The position numbers were made by a program, and so were the translations under genes. Under the pieces are notes generated by a model. The model searched no databases, had not been told where the DNA came from, and worked only from the letters and a program-made list of their open reading frames with translations. A DNA stretch of 37,489 nt from DATAGF01 sp963813355 (GTDB lineage: Bacteria; Actinomycetota; Thermoleophilia; Miltoncostaeales; Miltoncostaeaceae), in assembly GCA_963813355.1 (NCBI GenBank), contig CAWEYS010000019.1, forward strand, positions 1 through 37,489, in the 5' to 3' direction. This document shows positions 24,133-31,699 of the stretch, in pieces (position 1 is the stretch's first letter; the number at the start of each line of letters is the position of its first letter).

Positions 24133-25034
24133 GCGATCCCCCAGCGCCCGGCAAACGACTCGCCGGGGCGCAGCGTGACCAGGCCGTCGCCGGAGTTGAA
24201 GGCGTCGGGCGCGCAGGTCATCGGCTCGACGGCCAGGCCGCGCCGGCGCCGGTCGGGGGGCAGGGTGTCGCCCGTGAAGACCATGACGTAGGGGAAGGCC
24301 TCGTCCATCCAGAGCGTCGCCGCGCGGCCGTCCCCCGCCGCGAGGCGGACCCGGGCGAGGCCGTCGGGCTCGCGCGCGAGGTCGGTGAGGCAGTGGTCGA
24401 GGACCCGGCCGCCGAGGACCGGGCCCTCGCGCAGGTCGAGGTCGCCCGCCACCGGGCGGCGCTCGCCCGTGGGGATGCCGCGCGCGTCGGCCGGCAGCCA
24501 GCTGGCGGCGGGCGCGCGGGCGCTCAGCTCGTCGATCGTCGCCGTCGCGAGCGTGAGGTAGGGGTGGAACCCGGCCCCGAACGGCAGCTCGGCGTCGCCG
24601 GGGTTGGACGCGCGCAGCGTCACCTCGAGGCCGCCGTCGCCGAGGGCGTACTCCAGCCGCAGGTCGAGGGGGAACGGGTAGGCCGGCTGCGGACGCAGGC
24701 TCAGCTCCATGGCGCAGCGCGACGGCCCGCGCTCGGCGACGCGCCAGGACGTCCACCGGGTGAGGCCGTGGATGGCCGACCCCGTCGAGCGCTCGTTCAC
24801 CGGCGCCTCGATCGCCCGGCCCCCGAACCGGTAGCGCCCCTCGGCGAGCCGGTTGGGCCAGGGCAGCAGGGGCTGGCCCCGCCCCCCGCTCGCCATCTCG
24901 GCGGCCGGGTAGCCGTCGAGCAGCGGCGCCCCGTCGTGCTCCAGCGCCCGCAGCGCGCCGCCGACCTCCACGGCGACGGCCGACCACGGCCCGTGGCGCA
25001 GCTCGACCTGCTCCCCGGAGGGCGGGCCGCTCAC
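24108..25034 (-). CDS. Aldose 1-epimerase family protein
   Basis: 308 residues from ATG 25034. It has the beta-sandwich galactose-mutarotase fold: GALRALEHDGAPLLDGYPAA, LLPWPNRLAEGRYRFGGRAI, STGSAIHGLTRWTSWRV (His of the active site), LPFGAGFHPYLTLA (second His), DHCLTDLAR and GLAVEPMTCAPDAFNSGDGL, whose Glu is the likely catalytic base. These enzymes interconvert alpha and beta anomers of aldoses in the cytoplasm. The variant with 'AVEPMTCAPDAFN' is common in Actinobacteria and acts on glucose or galactose-like sugars by family annotation. Monocistronic by position; convergent with the SnoaL-like gene. Confidence 0.85.
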   Translation of the reverse strand: MSGPPSGEQVELRHGPWSAVAVEVGGALRALEHDGAPLLDGYPAAEMASGGRGQPLLPWPNRLAEGRYRFGGRAIEAPVNERSTGSAIHGLTRWTSWRVAERGPSRCAMELSLRPQPAYPFPLDLRLEYALGDGGLEVTLRASNPGDAELPFGAGFHPYLTLATATIDELSARAPAASWLPADARGIPTGERRPVAGDLDLREGPVLGGRVLDHCLTDLAREPDGLARVRLAAGDGRAATLWMDEAFPYVMVFTGDTLPPDRRRRGLAVEPMTCAPDAFNSGDGLVTLRPGESFAGRWGIAYEAGPGS

Positions 25035-25091
25035 CCGCCCCGCCCCATGATGCCTCGGCTCGTCATCCTGGGGGGATCATCTCGCGTCGCG

Positions 25092-25442
25092 TCAGGTGAG
25101 GTGGTCGTGGTCGCCGCGGACCCAGGCGACGTGCCGGGCCGCCGAGCGGCGGACCACCGCCCGGGCGTCGGAGTCGATCACGTTGGTGAAGTTGCCGTAG
25201 AGGCGGTCGAACGCGAGCCGCTCGATGTGGACGGCCACCCGCTCGGTCACGGCGGCCGACAGCGGCAGGTGGTTCGGGTAGCTGCGCATGAACCCGACCG
25301 CCAGCTCGCCGAGGGTGGTCCACCGCTGCCCGCCCGCCGGCACCCACTGCCGCTCGTCGGCGCAGATCGCGCAGACCTCCGGGCGCCCGGCGTGCTCGAC
25401 CGCGCAGGTCGCGCAGATCGAGAAGGCCGCGTCGGCCGTCAT
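25092..25442 (-). CDS. Metallo-beta-lactamase-family relative lacking its catalytic core
   Basis: 116 residues. The N-terminus is a small zinc ribbon (CATC...CAIC) followed by DERQWVPAGGQRWTTLGEL, the opening of a well-known group of MBL-fold hydrolases. The C-terminus, FMRSYPNHLPLSAAVTERVA with LAFDRLYGNFTNVIDSDARA and VVRRSAARHVAWVRGD, matches the end of the same group. The ~150 residues between, which carry the HxHxDH zinc ligands, are missing; the join is near residue 50 (~25292) and keeps the frame. It cannot be a normal hydrolase. It may be a decaying gene or a small domain-swap product. ATGA overlap with the preceding reductase gene shows it is still the last gene of the operon. Confidence 0.65.
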   Translation of the reverse strand: MTADAAFSICATCAVEHAGRPEVCAICADERQWVPAGGQRWTTLGELAVGFMRSYPNHLPLSAAVTERVAVHIERLAFDRLYGNFTNVIDSDARAVVRRSAARHVAWVRGDHDHLT

Positions 25443-25969
25443 GCGCGGAAGGCCAGGAAGAGCGTGCCGTTCGGCGAGGAGGTGACGTCGATCAGCTCGA
25501 GCCGCTGGAGCTCATCGTCTCCGTCGAACAGCCGCCGGCCCCGGCCGGCGACCACCGGCGCGACCACGAGCCGCAGCTCGTCAACCAGGCGGGCGCGCAG
25601 CAGCGACTGGGCCAGCGCGATGCTCCCGTGGATCCCGATGTCGCCTCCCGGCCCCGCCTTCAGGTCCGCCACGTAGCCGGCGGGCGGGGTCGTGACCAGC
25701 GTCGAGTTCGCCCACTCACGGGCGGGCGCGCTGGAGGTGACGACGTGCTTCGGGGTCGTGTTGATGAAGCTGGCGAAGGGCTCCATGTCGGACGTGGGCC
25801 AGTGCCCCGCCCAGTAGTCGTAGGTCCGGCGGCCGAGGAGGACGTCGTCCTGCGAGCCGATGACGCGCCCGAGATTCTCGATGACCTCCGGGCCGCCGTC
25901 CATGAACCAGCTCGGCTCCTCGGCCACCCCGTCCAGCGAGAGCAGCTCGTAGAGGACGACCTTCCTCAT
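25439..25969 (-). CDS. Dihydrofolate reductase/RibD C-terminal family protein (second paralog)
   Basis: 176 residues. MRKVVLYELLSLDGVAEEPS begins the fold; DDVLLGRRTYDYWAGHWPTS, INTTPKHVVTSSA, PGGDIGIHGSIALAQSLLRA, LVDELRLVVAPVVAGRGRRL and a late NGTLFLAFRA follow the NADPH-binding alpha/beta pattern of RibD_C and DHFR-like reductases. The group includes many stand-alone oxidoreductases of unknown substrate; it is not the folate enzyme itself. The start ATG overlaps the previous gene's TGA (ATGA), and its own stop overlaps the next ATG. The codon start ATGAGGAAG is shared with the first paralog. Confidence 0.85.
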   Translation of the reverse strand: MRKVVLYELLSLDGVAEEPSWFMDGGPEVIENLGRVIGSQDDVLLGRRTYDYWAGHWPTSDMEPFASFINTTPKHVVTSSAPAREWANSTLVTTPPAGYVADLKAGPGGDIGIHGSIALAQSLLRARLVDELRLVVAPVVAGRGRRLFDGDDELQRLELIDVTSSPNGTLFLAFRA

Positions 25970-26499
25970 TTCGGCCCCATGACGTGGACGACGATTCCGG
26001 AGGAGAAGACGGAGGTGTCCAGCAGCTCCAGGTGGGTCGTGTCGATCCCCTCGATGAGGCGCTGGCCGCCCCCGGCGAGGATCGGGAAGACCCAGAAGTG
26101 GAACTCGTCCACCAGGCCGTGCTCGATGAGCGCCCGGTCGAGCTCGCCGGTGCCGAACTTCAGCAGGTCGCCGCCGGGCTGGTCCTTGAGCGCCGCGACG
26201 CCCTCGGCGGCGTCGCCCTCGATGATCGAGGCGTTCCAGGTCGCGTCGGTCAGGGTGCGGGAGGCGACGTGCTTGGGCATGGCGTTCAACTTGTCCGCGT
26301 AGGCGTCGCCCGACCGCTGGGGCCAGGCCTCGGCGAAGCCCTCGTAGGTCACGCGCCCCAGCAGCAGCGCGTCGGCCGCCGCGATGAGCTTGGACGCATA
26401 CGCGAAGTGCTCGTCGTCCCAGTAGGACGGACCCCACACCTGCGGCTCGCCGATGCTGCCGTCGAGCGTCACGAACGTGGATTCCACGAGCTTCCTCAT
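25966..26499 (-). CDS. Dihydrofolate reductase/RibD C-terminal family protein (first paralog)
   Basis: 177 residues from ATG 26499, preceded by GAGGAGGGGAG. MRKLVESTFVTLDGSIGEPQ, ADALLLGRVTYEGFAEAWPQ, LNAMPKHVASRTL, GDLLKFGTGELDRALIEHGL, VDEFHFWVFPILAGGGQRLI and EGIDTTHLELLDTSVFSSGI show the complete fold. It is paralogous to the following gene (about one third identical by eye) and overlaps it by 4 nt. Substrate unknown. Both sit downstream of a MarR-regulated ABC exporter and may modify the same compound the exporter handles, but that link is inference. Confidence 0.85.
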   Translation of the reverse strand: MRKLVESTFVTLDGSIGEPQVWGPSYWDDEHFAYASKLIAAADALLLGRVTYEGFAEAWPQRSGDAYADKLNAMPKHVASRTLTDATWNASIIEGDAAEGVAALKDQPGGDLLKFGTGELDRALIEHGLVDEFHFWVFPILAGGGQRLIEGIDTTHLELLDTSVFSSGIVVHVMGPK

Positions 26500-26603
26500 C
26501 GGTCACTCCCCTCCTCGTCGGGTTGGATGTTGACCCCGCGACGAACGACGGGCACCGAGATCGACACCACCCACCTGAGACTGCTGCTCACAGCCTTCCT
26601 CAT
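26496..26603 (-). other. Short frame over an inverted DHFR-family remnant
   Basis: The minus strand has ATGAGGAAG (26603) like both reductase genes and could encode 35 residues (MRKAVSSSLRWVVSISVPVV and so on) ending in a 4-nt overlap with the next ATG. But the plus strand at 26557-26591 reads EIDTTHLRLLL, almost the same as IDTTHLELLD in the first reductase (minus strand, 26049-26017). So the segment contains an inverted partial copy of a reductase gene. A translated peptide is possible but doubtful. Confidence 0.35.
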
Positions 26604-26605
26604 CT

Positions 26606-27382
26606 CTAGACCGACCGCTGGTAGGCGCGCAGGGCCCGCAGCGCGGCCCAGCCGCAGACCAGCGCCGTGCCGACGAGCAGCACGGCCCAGCCGGCGACGT
26701 CGCCCCAGCTCGGGTCGGCGGCGAGCGCCTCGCGCCCGGCCTCGATCGCCCAGTTGACGGGGTTGTACCCCGCCACGTCCGCAAGCCACCCCGGCGCGAG
26801 CGAGCTCGGCATGAAGGCGGTCGAGAGGAACGTCAGCGGGAGCACCAGGAAGTTGACGGCGCCGATGAGCGTCTCCTCCTTCCGGGCGAGCAGCGCGATG
26901 GCCATCGACAGGCCGCCGATCGCCCAGGCGAGCAGGATCGCGCACCCGATCAGCACGGCGACCCCCGCCACCCCGCCCGCCAGGTCGGCGCCGCGGGCCA
27001 GCCCCAGGGCGACGATGATCAGCGACTGGATGATCACGATGGCCGCGAGCTGCCCCATGGGCCCGGCGACCAGCGAGGCCCGCCGCGCCGGCGAGACCAG
27101 GAAGCGGTCCATCACCCCGCGGTCGAGGTCGTTGATGATGCCCATCCCGCTCCAGCCGGCCGAGAAGAGGGCGGTCATCACGACGATGCCCGGCACCAGG
27201 AAGTCGACGTAGTCGTCGCCCGCGAAGCCCGGGATGTCGACGACCCGCTCGAAGAGGGCGCCGAAGAGCAGCAGCCAGATGACCGGCTGCACGAGCGTGA
27301 TGGCGACGAACCAGGGCTGGCGCCACAGGATGCGCAGCCAGCGGCCGGCCATCAGGCCCGAGTGGGTGAGTGCGGTGGTCAC
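26606..27382 (-). CDS. ABC-2 type transporter permease (DrrB-like)
   Basis: 258 residues from GTG 27382, which overlaps the ATPase stop (GTGA). Six membrane helices: PWFVAITLVQPVIWLLLFGA, DFLVPGIVVMTALFSAGWSG, GQLAAIVIIQSLIIVALGLA, VAVLIGCAILLAWAIGGLSM, GAVNFLVLPLTFLSTAFMPS and GWAVLLVGTALVCGWAALRA. The DRGVMDRFLVSPARRASLVA loop and FLSTAFMPSSLAPGWL-NPVNWAIEAGRE are the standard ABC-2 motif. It forms the membrane part of a drug, antibiotic or lipid exporter with the adjacent ATPase. The substrate cannot be told. Confidence 0.9.
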   Translation of the reverse strand: MTTALTHSGLMAGRWLRILWRQPWFVAITLVQPVIWLLLFGALFERVVDIPGFAGDDYVDFLVPGIVVMTALFSAGWSGMGIINDLDRGVMDRFLVSPARRASLVAGPMGQLAAIVIIQSLIIVALGLARGADLAGGVAGVAVLIGCAILLAWAIGGLSMAIALLARKEETLIGAVNFLVLPLTFLSTAFMPSSLAPGWLADVAGYNPVNWAIEAGREALAADPSWGDVAGWAVLLVGTALVCGWAALRALRAYQRSV

Positions 27383-28353
27383 GGGGTCTCCTCCTCCCGG
27401 TCGTCGCCGGCCGCGAAGGCGCGGCCGACGCGCTGCAGGTAGACGTCGTCGAGCGAGGGGCGCGAGACGGTCACCGAGGCCACCGCCACGCCGGCCGACT
27501 CCAGGGCCGACAGGACGGCGGGGACGGCCGTGGCGCCCTCGTCGACGCGGGCGCGCAGGGCGAGCCCGTCGAGGGTCACCTCGCGCACGCCCGCCACCCG
27601 CTCGAGGGCCAGGCTCGCCCGGCCGTTCGCCTCGGGGCGGCTCAGGTCGACCGTCACCGCGTCGCCGTGGAGCCCGGCCTTCAGCTCCTGCGGCCGGCCC
27701 TCCGCCACGATGCGCCCGCGCTCGACGATCGCCAGCCGCGAGGCGATCTGGTCGGCCTCCTCGAGGTAGTGGGTCGTCAGCAGGATCGTGAGCCCCTCCT
27801 CGCGCGCGAGCCGGGTGATCTCGGCCCACATCGCCGCGCGGATCTCCGGGTCGAGGCCGGTGGTCGGCTCGTCGAGGAAGAGCACGCTGGGGCGGTGGAT
27901 GAGGCCCATCGCGATGTCGAGGCGGCGCTGCATGCCGCCCGAGAAGGTCCCCGCCCGGCGGTCGGCGGCCTCCGTCAGGCCCAGGCGGTCGAGCAGCTCG
28001 GCCGCGCGGGCCCGCACCTCGGTCCGCCGAAGGCCGTGAATGCGGCCCTGGAGGGCCAGGTTCTCGCGGGCGGTCGCCTCCGGGTCCAGCCCGGACCGCT
28101 GGGCGATCACGCCGATCGCCGCCCGGACCCTGTCTGGCTCGCGCAGGACGTCGAGCCCCGCGACGCGCGCCTCGCCGGCGTCGGGCCGGGAGAGGGTCGT
28201 CAGCACCTTCACGGTCGTCGACTTGCCCGCGCCGTTGGGCCCGAGGAGACCGAAGATCGTGCCGGCCTCCACCTCCAGGCCGAGCCCCTCGAGCGCGCGC
28301 ACGCCGCCGGGGTAGGTCTTGACCAACCCGGCGGCGAAGATCGCGGTCGTCAT
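27379..28353 (-). CDS. ABC transporter ATP-binding protein (DrrA-like)
   Basis: 324 residues; ATG 28353 with GGGAGG 6 bp upstream (an upstream ATG at 28377 lacks a ribosome site). Walker A LLGPNGAGKSTTVKVL, Q-loop AQRSGLDPEATARENL, signature TFSGGMQRRLDIAMGL, Walker B VLFLDEPTTGLDPEIRA, switch His in LLTTHYLEEADQIASRLAIV. The C-terminal ~100 residues with RPSLDDVYLQRVGRAF are typical of the DrrA daunorubicin-resistance type. It powers the following permease. It is divergent from a MarR gene; the shared 85-bp region has three copies of AAGAGAYTCGAA (two direct, one inverted), so repression by that MarR is likely. Confidence 0.92.
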   Translation of the reverse strand: MTTAIFAAGLVKTYPGGVRALEGLGLEVEAGTIFGLLGPNGAGKSTTVKVLTTLSRPDAGEARVAGLDVLREPDRVRAAIGVIAQRSGLDPEATARENLALQGRIHGLRRTEVRARAAELLDRLGLTEAADRRAGTFSGGMQRRLDIAMGLIHRPSVLFLDEPTTGLDPEIRAAMWAEITRLAREEGLTILLTTHYLEEADQIASRLAIVERGRIVAEGRPQELKAGLHGDAVTVDLSRPEANGRASLALERVAGVREVTLDGLALRARVDEGATAVPAVLSALESAGVAVASVTVSRPSLDDVYLQRVGRAFAAGDDREEETP

Positions 28354-28376
28354 ATTGCCTCCCTTCTCTTCGATCA

Positions 28377-28455
28377 TCGAATCTCTCGATGTGTAAGATG
28401 ATCGTGCGAGCGGGTACCTTAATCCTCAAGAGATTCGAATGTCAAGAGACTCGAA
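28377..28455. promoter_or_regulatory. MarR operator cluster between ABC exporter and regulator
   Basis: AAGAGATTCGAA (28428-28439) and AAGAGACTCGAA (28444-28455) are direct repeats 16 bp apart that overlap the MarR start codon (28439). TCGAATCTCT (28377-28386) is the reverse complement of the first repeat's core and lies 24 bp upstream of the ATPase ATG. CATCGA-atctc-TCGATG (28375-28391) adds a dyad. The arrangement fits one regulator controlling both divergent genes. Confidence 0.65.
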
Positions 28456-28912
28456 AGACAAATTGATCGCCGAGGTGGCCGACGAGGTGCGGCGCCACCA
28501 GACCGCCCAGGACGCATTCGACGACGTGGCGGCCGCCTTCATGGGCATCAACCGGACCGACCTCCGGTGCATGGACATCGTCAACCGGGCGGGCCAGGTC
28601 ACCGCCGGGGCGCTCGCCCGCGAGAGCGGGCTCTCGAGCGGGGCGGTGACGACGGTGATCGACCGCCTGGAGGCGGCCGGATACGTCCGGCGGGTCCGCG
28701 ACGAGACCGACCGCCGGCGGGTGCTCGTGGAGCTGACCGACGATGCGCGCCGGCGTGCGTGGGAGGTGTGGGGCCCGATCGCCGAGGAGGCCGGCCGGAT
28801 GTTCGCCGCCTACGACGAGGAGCAGCTCCGCTTCATCCTCGACTTCATGGGAGGAGCGGTCGAGTTCCTCGAGCGCCACCGCGCGCGCGTGCGGGAGCTG
28901 GGAGCCGCCTAA
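28439..28912 (+). CDS. MarR-family transcriptional regulator
   Basis: 157 residues from ATG 28439. Helix-rich N-terminus (KDKLIAEVADEVRRHQTAQD), then FMGINRTDLRCMDIVNRAGQ, the recognition-helix region VTAGALARESGLSSGAVTTV and the wing DRLEAAGYVRRVRDETDRRR with VLVELTD, a textbook MarR winged helix. The dimerisation helices at the end read AAYDEEQLRFILDFMGGAVE. These proteins usually repress a neighbouring efflux gene until a ligand binds; here the divergent ABC exporter is the obvious target. The start codon lies within the operator repeats, which suggests autorepression. A start at a later codon is unlikely because the whole N-terminal helix is conserved in length. Confidence 0.9.
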   Translation: MSRDSKDKLIAEVADEVRRHQTAQDAFDDVAAAFMGINRTDLRCMDIVNRAGQVTAGALARESGLSSGAVTTVIDRLEAAGYVRRVRDETDRRRVLVELTDDARRRAWEVWGPIAEEAGRMFAAYDEEQLRFILDFMGGAVEFLERHRARVRELGAA

Positions 28913-29016
28913 CGCGCGGCTCGGTCCTGTCGTCGGGCGCCGCCCCCCGGCGGTCGATCCGACTCGACCTCCGGGGGGCAGACGGGCGGGCGGGCTCCCC
29001 CTAGGTTCACGCCCCC

Positions 29017-30006
29017 GTGGTCTCGCTCGCGAGCAGACTCCCCGACATCGAGCTCCTGCCGGGAGACGGCCCGCCGCGGGTCGCGCCCCCGCCGCCCCCG
29101 CCGCCCTGGCGCGCGCCCCCGACCCCCGACATCGAGCTGATCGGCGCGCCGCGCGGGCGGTCCCTGCGGCGTCCGCTCGCCCCCGCGCCGGGCGCCCGAG
29201 GGCCGCGGCGCACGATCTGGCCGCAGCCGGCGCGGCGGCCCCGCGCGCCGGCGCCTCGGCCCGCGGCCGCCGCGGCCCCACCGTCCCGGGCGGCCGCCGT
29301 GGCGGTCGACCTGGACGTGCCCGCCTTCCTGGCGCGGCCGCGCCCGGCGCCGGCTCCCGCCGCGCCGGCCCTCCCGCCCCCGCCGCTCCCCGCGCGAGCG
29401 CGCCCGCCGCGGCCGGCCGCCCAGCCCCGCTGGGGCCGCATCGGGGGGACGGCCGTCGCGCTCGCGGTCCTCGCCGGGGCCGCGTTCATGGCTCTCGGCG
29501 GCGCGGGAGGAGAGGGCGGCGGCGCCCCTTCGCCGGAGCCGTCGCGCGTGCCCGGCCTCACGGCCGCGGCTGCCGCCGAGATCCCCCCCGACTACCTGGC
29601 CCTCTACCGGCAGTTCGGGCTCGAGATGGACATCGACTGGCGCTTCCTGGCGGCGATCGGCGCGCAGGAGTCCGATCACGGGCGCAACCGATGGGCGGCG
29701 CGCGTCAACTCGGAGGGCTGCGTCGGCCCGATGCAGCTCGGGGTGGGCGGGCGCTGCGGCGACTTCGTCGGCGCCTGGGGCGTCGACGGCGACGGCGACG
29801 GTGGCGTCGATCCCCTACAGCCGGCCGACGCCATCGCCACGGCCGCCCGCGGCCTGCGGCTGGGGAAGGGCGCGCCGCCTCGCGGCGGAGCCTTCGAGGG
29901 CTACCGCCAGGCCGCCTGCGGGTACTACGGCGCCTGTGCGGACGCCCGGGCCGACTACGCCGACGAGGTCATGGCCCGGGCCGTCCGCTACGGGTTGCCT
30001 CAGTAG
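29017..30006 (+). CDS. Membrane-anchored lytic transglycosylase (SLT-like) with proline-rich cytoplasmic domain
   Basis: 329 residues from GTG 29017. Residues 1-140 are Pro/Ala/Arg-rich with two copies of an acidic motif (PDIELLPGDGPP and PDIELIGAPRG). One membrane helix follows (GGTAVALAVLAGAAFMALGG, ~148-168). The outer part, from ~190, is a goose-lysozyme/SLT-type domain: IPPDYLALYRQFGLEMDIDW, FLAAIGAQESDHGRNRWAAR with the catalytic Glu at ~218, and GCVGPMQLGV. It should cleave peptidoglycan glycan strands outside the membrane. A calcium-loop-like DGDGDGGVDP lies near 265-274. The long cytoplasmic Pro-rich part could dock onto an inside partner. The 3' end overlaps the convergent actin-like gene by 7 bp. 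Confidence 0.8.
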   Translation: MVSLASRLPDIELLPGDGPPRVAPPPPPPPWRAPPTPDIELIGAPRGRSLRRPLAPAPGARGPRRTIWPQPARRPRAPAPRPAAAAAPPSRAAAVAVDLDVPAFLARPRPAPAPAAPALPPPPLPARARPPRPAAQPRWGRIGGTAVALAVLAGAAFMALGGAGGEGGGAPSPEPSRVPGLTAAAAAEIPPDYLALYRQFGLEMDIDWRFLAAIGAQESDHGRNRWAARVNSEGCVGPMQLGVGGRCGDFVGAWGVDGDGDGGVDPLQPADAIATAARGLRLGKGAPPRGGAFEGYRQAACGYYGACADARADYADEVMARAVRYGLPQ

Positions 30007-31097
30007 GGGAGGTCCTTCGGCGCCTCGCCGTTGTCGCCGGCGCCCACGAGGGCGGGCTCCGGCTCGGCCGCCGGCGCGGGGGCCGGGGCGCCCCAGTTCT
30101 GGACGCCGAGCTTCCAGAAGCCGCGCACGTTGTTGAGGCGGGCGTCGCGCGAGCCGTCGACCGGCAGGACGCGCCCCCTCAGCAGCGGCGCGAGGTACGG
30201 CGCCAGGACCGCGCCGCCGCCGCCGGTGATGACGATCGCGTCCATGTCCCACTCGTCCGCCCACAGCCGGTTGGCGTCGGTGGCGATGTCGGTCGCGAGC
30301 TGGCCGAGCACGTGCTCGATCAGGCGGCTGAGATCGAAGCTCTCGCCGCGGATCTTGATGCGGCCCTCGTCCATCGCCTCGTAGAGCCGGTAGAGCTCGA
30401 CGTTGACCCCGCTCTTCTCGCGGATCTTGCCCGCGATCGTCGCGAAGGCGCGGCCGACGCCGGTCTCGGTGCTCTGGCTGGCCCGCTCGAGGAAGGTGCC
30501 GCGGTCGGAGACGGTGAGGTCGGAGGTCTGGAAGCCGACGTTGACGAGCCCCACCTTCTGCTGAAGGGTCTGGCGGTCGCCGATCCCGCCGGCGTCGTCG
30601 AGCACGATGTCGTACATCGAGCCGAAGGGCTGGGGGATCACCTTGACGTCGCGGACCTCGAGCACCCGTCGGCTGCGCGAGCCGTCCGGGGCGATCGCCG
30701 TGAACGAGTGGCGGTCGCGCAGCAGCCGCGCGAGCTCGTCGGCCTTCTGGCGGAAGGTCGCGATCGGCAGGCCGGTCACGATGCCCACGGGCTCGTCGGA
30801 CTCGGTCAGCTCGGAGGCCACCGCGAGGGCGAGCACCTTGGCCGAGTCGGCGATGAAGAGGTCCTGGTCGAGGGTGAAGGAGCGCAGGCTGCTCTGGCGC
30901 TCGGCGAGGTCGCCGACGAAGACGCCGCGGTCCTCCAGCTCGAGGTGAAGGTGGTCGTTGCCGGGGCGGGCCTCCGCCATCGGGCCTCCCAGGCGACCGT
31001 CGGTCGCCTCGCCGATGACGGACTTGACGACGAGGGTCCGCTCGCCGTCCGTGGCCTTGGTGAAGCCGAAGCCGAGATCTATTCCGAGGGTCTGCAC
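30000..31097 (-). CDS. ParM/StbA-family actin-like ATPase
   Basis: 365 residues from GTG 31097, with GGAGGAGG upstream. Phosphate-1 motif LGIDLGFGFTKATDGERTLV, EPVGIVTGLPIATFRQKADE (connect region), phosphate-2 GLVNVGFQTSDLTVSDRGTF, TETGVGRAFATIAGKI and the adenosine motif AIVITGGGGAVLAPYLAPLL are all present, so it should bind and hydrolyse ATP and polymerise. ParM-type proteins push plasmids apart; chromosomal versions also exist with unknown roles. No ParR-like DNA-binding gene or centromere-like repeats are visible nearby. After the actin fold comes a ~30-residue tail (GAPAPAPAAEPEPALVG to PKDLPY), unusual for ParM. Convergent with the transglycosylase gene. Confidence 0.85.
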   Translation of the reverse strand: MQTLGIDLGFGFTKATDGERTLVVKSVIGEATDGRLGGPMAEARPGNDHLHLELEDRGVFVGDLAERQSSLRSFTLDQDLFIADSAKVLALAVASELTESDEPVGIVTGLPIATFRQKADELARLLRDRHSFTAIAPDGSRSRRVLEVRDVKVIPQPFGSMYDIVLDDAGGIGDRQTLQQKVGLVNVGFQTSDLTVSDRGTFLERASQSTETGVGRAFATIAGKIREKSGVNVELYRLYEAMDEGRIKIRGESFDLSRLIEHVLGQLATDIATDANRLWADEWDMDAIVITGGGGAVLAPYLAPLLRGRVLPVDGSRDARLNNVRGFWKLGVQNWGAPAPAPAAEPEPALVGAGDNGEAPKDLPY

Positions 31098-31310
31098 GTT
31101 GGGGGCCTCCTCCTGGGCGCCGGGGGGCCCGACCCTATGGACGCGGTTTGCAGGCGCCTTCCCCCGGAAGGCTGGCGATTCCCTGGCCAATCGTGTGGGT
31201 TGGGACCGCGCGGCGGGATAGCCTGCGGCCCACGCCGGGCGCGCCCGGCGATGATTCTCGGCGGGGGGCGCGGTCGTAGGCTCAGAACCCAGGACGAGAA
31301 GGAGATGGAC

Positions 31311-31679
31311 ATGGGACAGCCGGTCGTGCATTTCGAGATCATCGGGAAGGACGGCGAGGCGCTGAAGAGCTACTACTCGCAGCTCTTCGGCTGGGAGATC
31401 GACTCGAACAACCCGATGAACTACGGCATCGTCACCCGCGAGGGGAACACCAACGCGGACGGCGCCGGGATCGGCGGGGGCATCATGGGCGCCCAGGAGG
31501 GATACGACGGCCACGTGACCGTCTACGTCGAGGTGCCGGACGTCGAGGCCGCGCTGGCCTCGGCCGAGAAGCTCGGAGGGACGCGGATGATGGGCCCCGA
31601 CAAGGTCATGGACAACCTCATCATCGGCCTCTTCCAGGACCCCGAGGGCCACACCATCGGCGTGCTCTCAGGAGAGTAG
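31311..31679 (+). CDS. VOC (glyoxalase/bleomycin-resistance) family protein
   Basis: ATG 31311 is chosen because AAGGAG ends 6 bp before it; ATG 31305 would touch the ribosome site. About 122 residues: VVHFEIIGKDGEALKSYYSQ, LFGWEIDSNNPMNYGIV, GGGIMGAQEGYDGHVTVYVE, VPDVEAALASAEKLGGTRMM and IIGLFQDPEGHTIGVL make two beta-alpha-beta-beta-beta units. This 'HFEI.G.D...l..FY..LFGW' group contains small enzymes or binding proteins with metal sites. His10 and Glu12 and the late DPEGH could bind the metal. Substrate unknown. It is divergent from the actin-like gene. Confidence 0.88.
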   Translation: MGQPVVHFEIIGKDGEALKSYYSQLFGWEIDSNNPMNYGIVTREGNTNADGAGIGGGIMGAQEGYDGHVTVYVEVPDVEAALASAEKLGGTRMMGPDKVMDNLIIGLFQDPEGHTIGVLSGE

Positions 31680-31699
31680 GGCGTAGCCGGGCCTCCTCC

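Noticed and set aside
29761..29820. DGDGDGGVD in the transglycosylase as a dockerin or EF-hand domain
   Set aside because: A single Asp/Gly-rich loop without flanking helices; at most one calcium-binding loop.
28743..31679. A 978-codon plus-strand frame covering MarR, transglycosylase, actin and VOC genes
   Set aside because: Only its last ~125 codons (the VOC gene) are real; the rest is out-of-frame or antisense.
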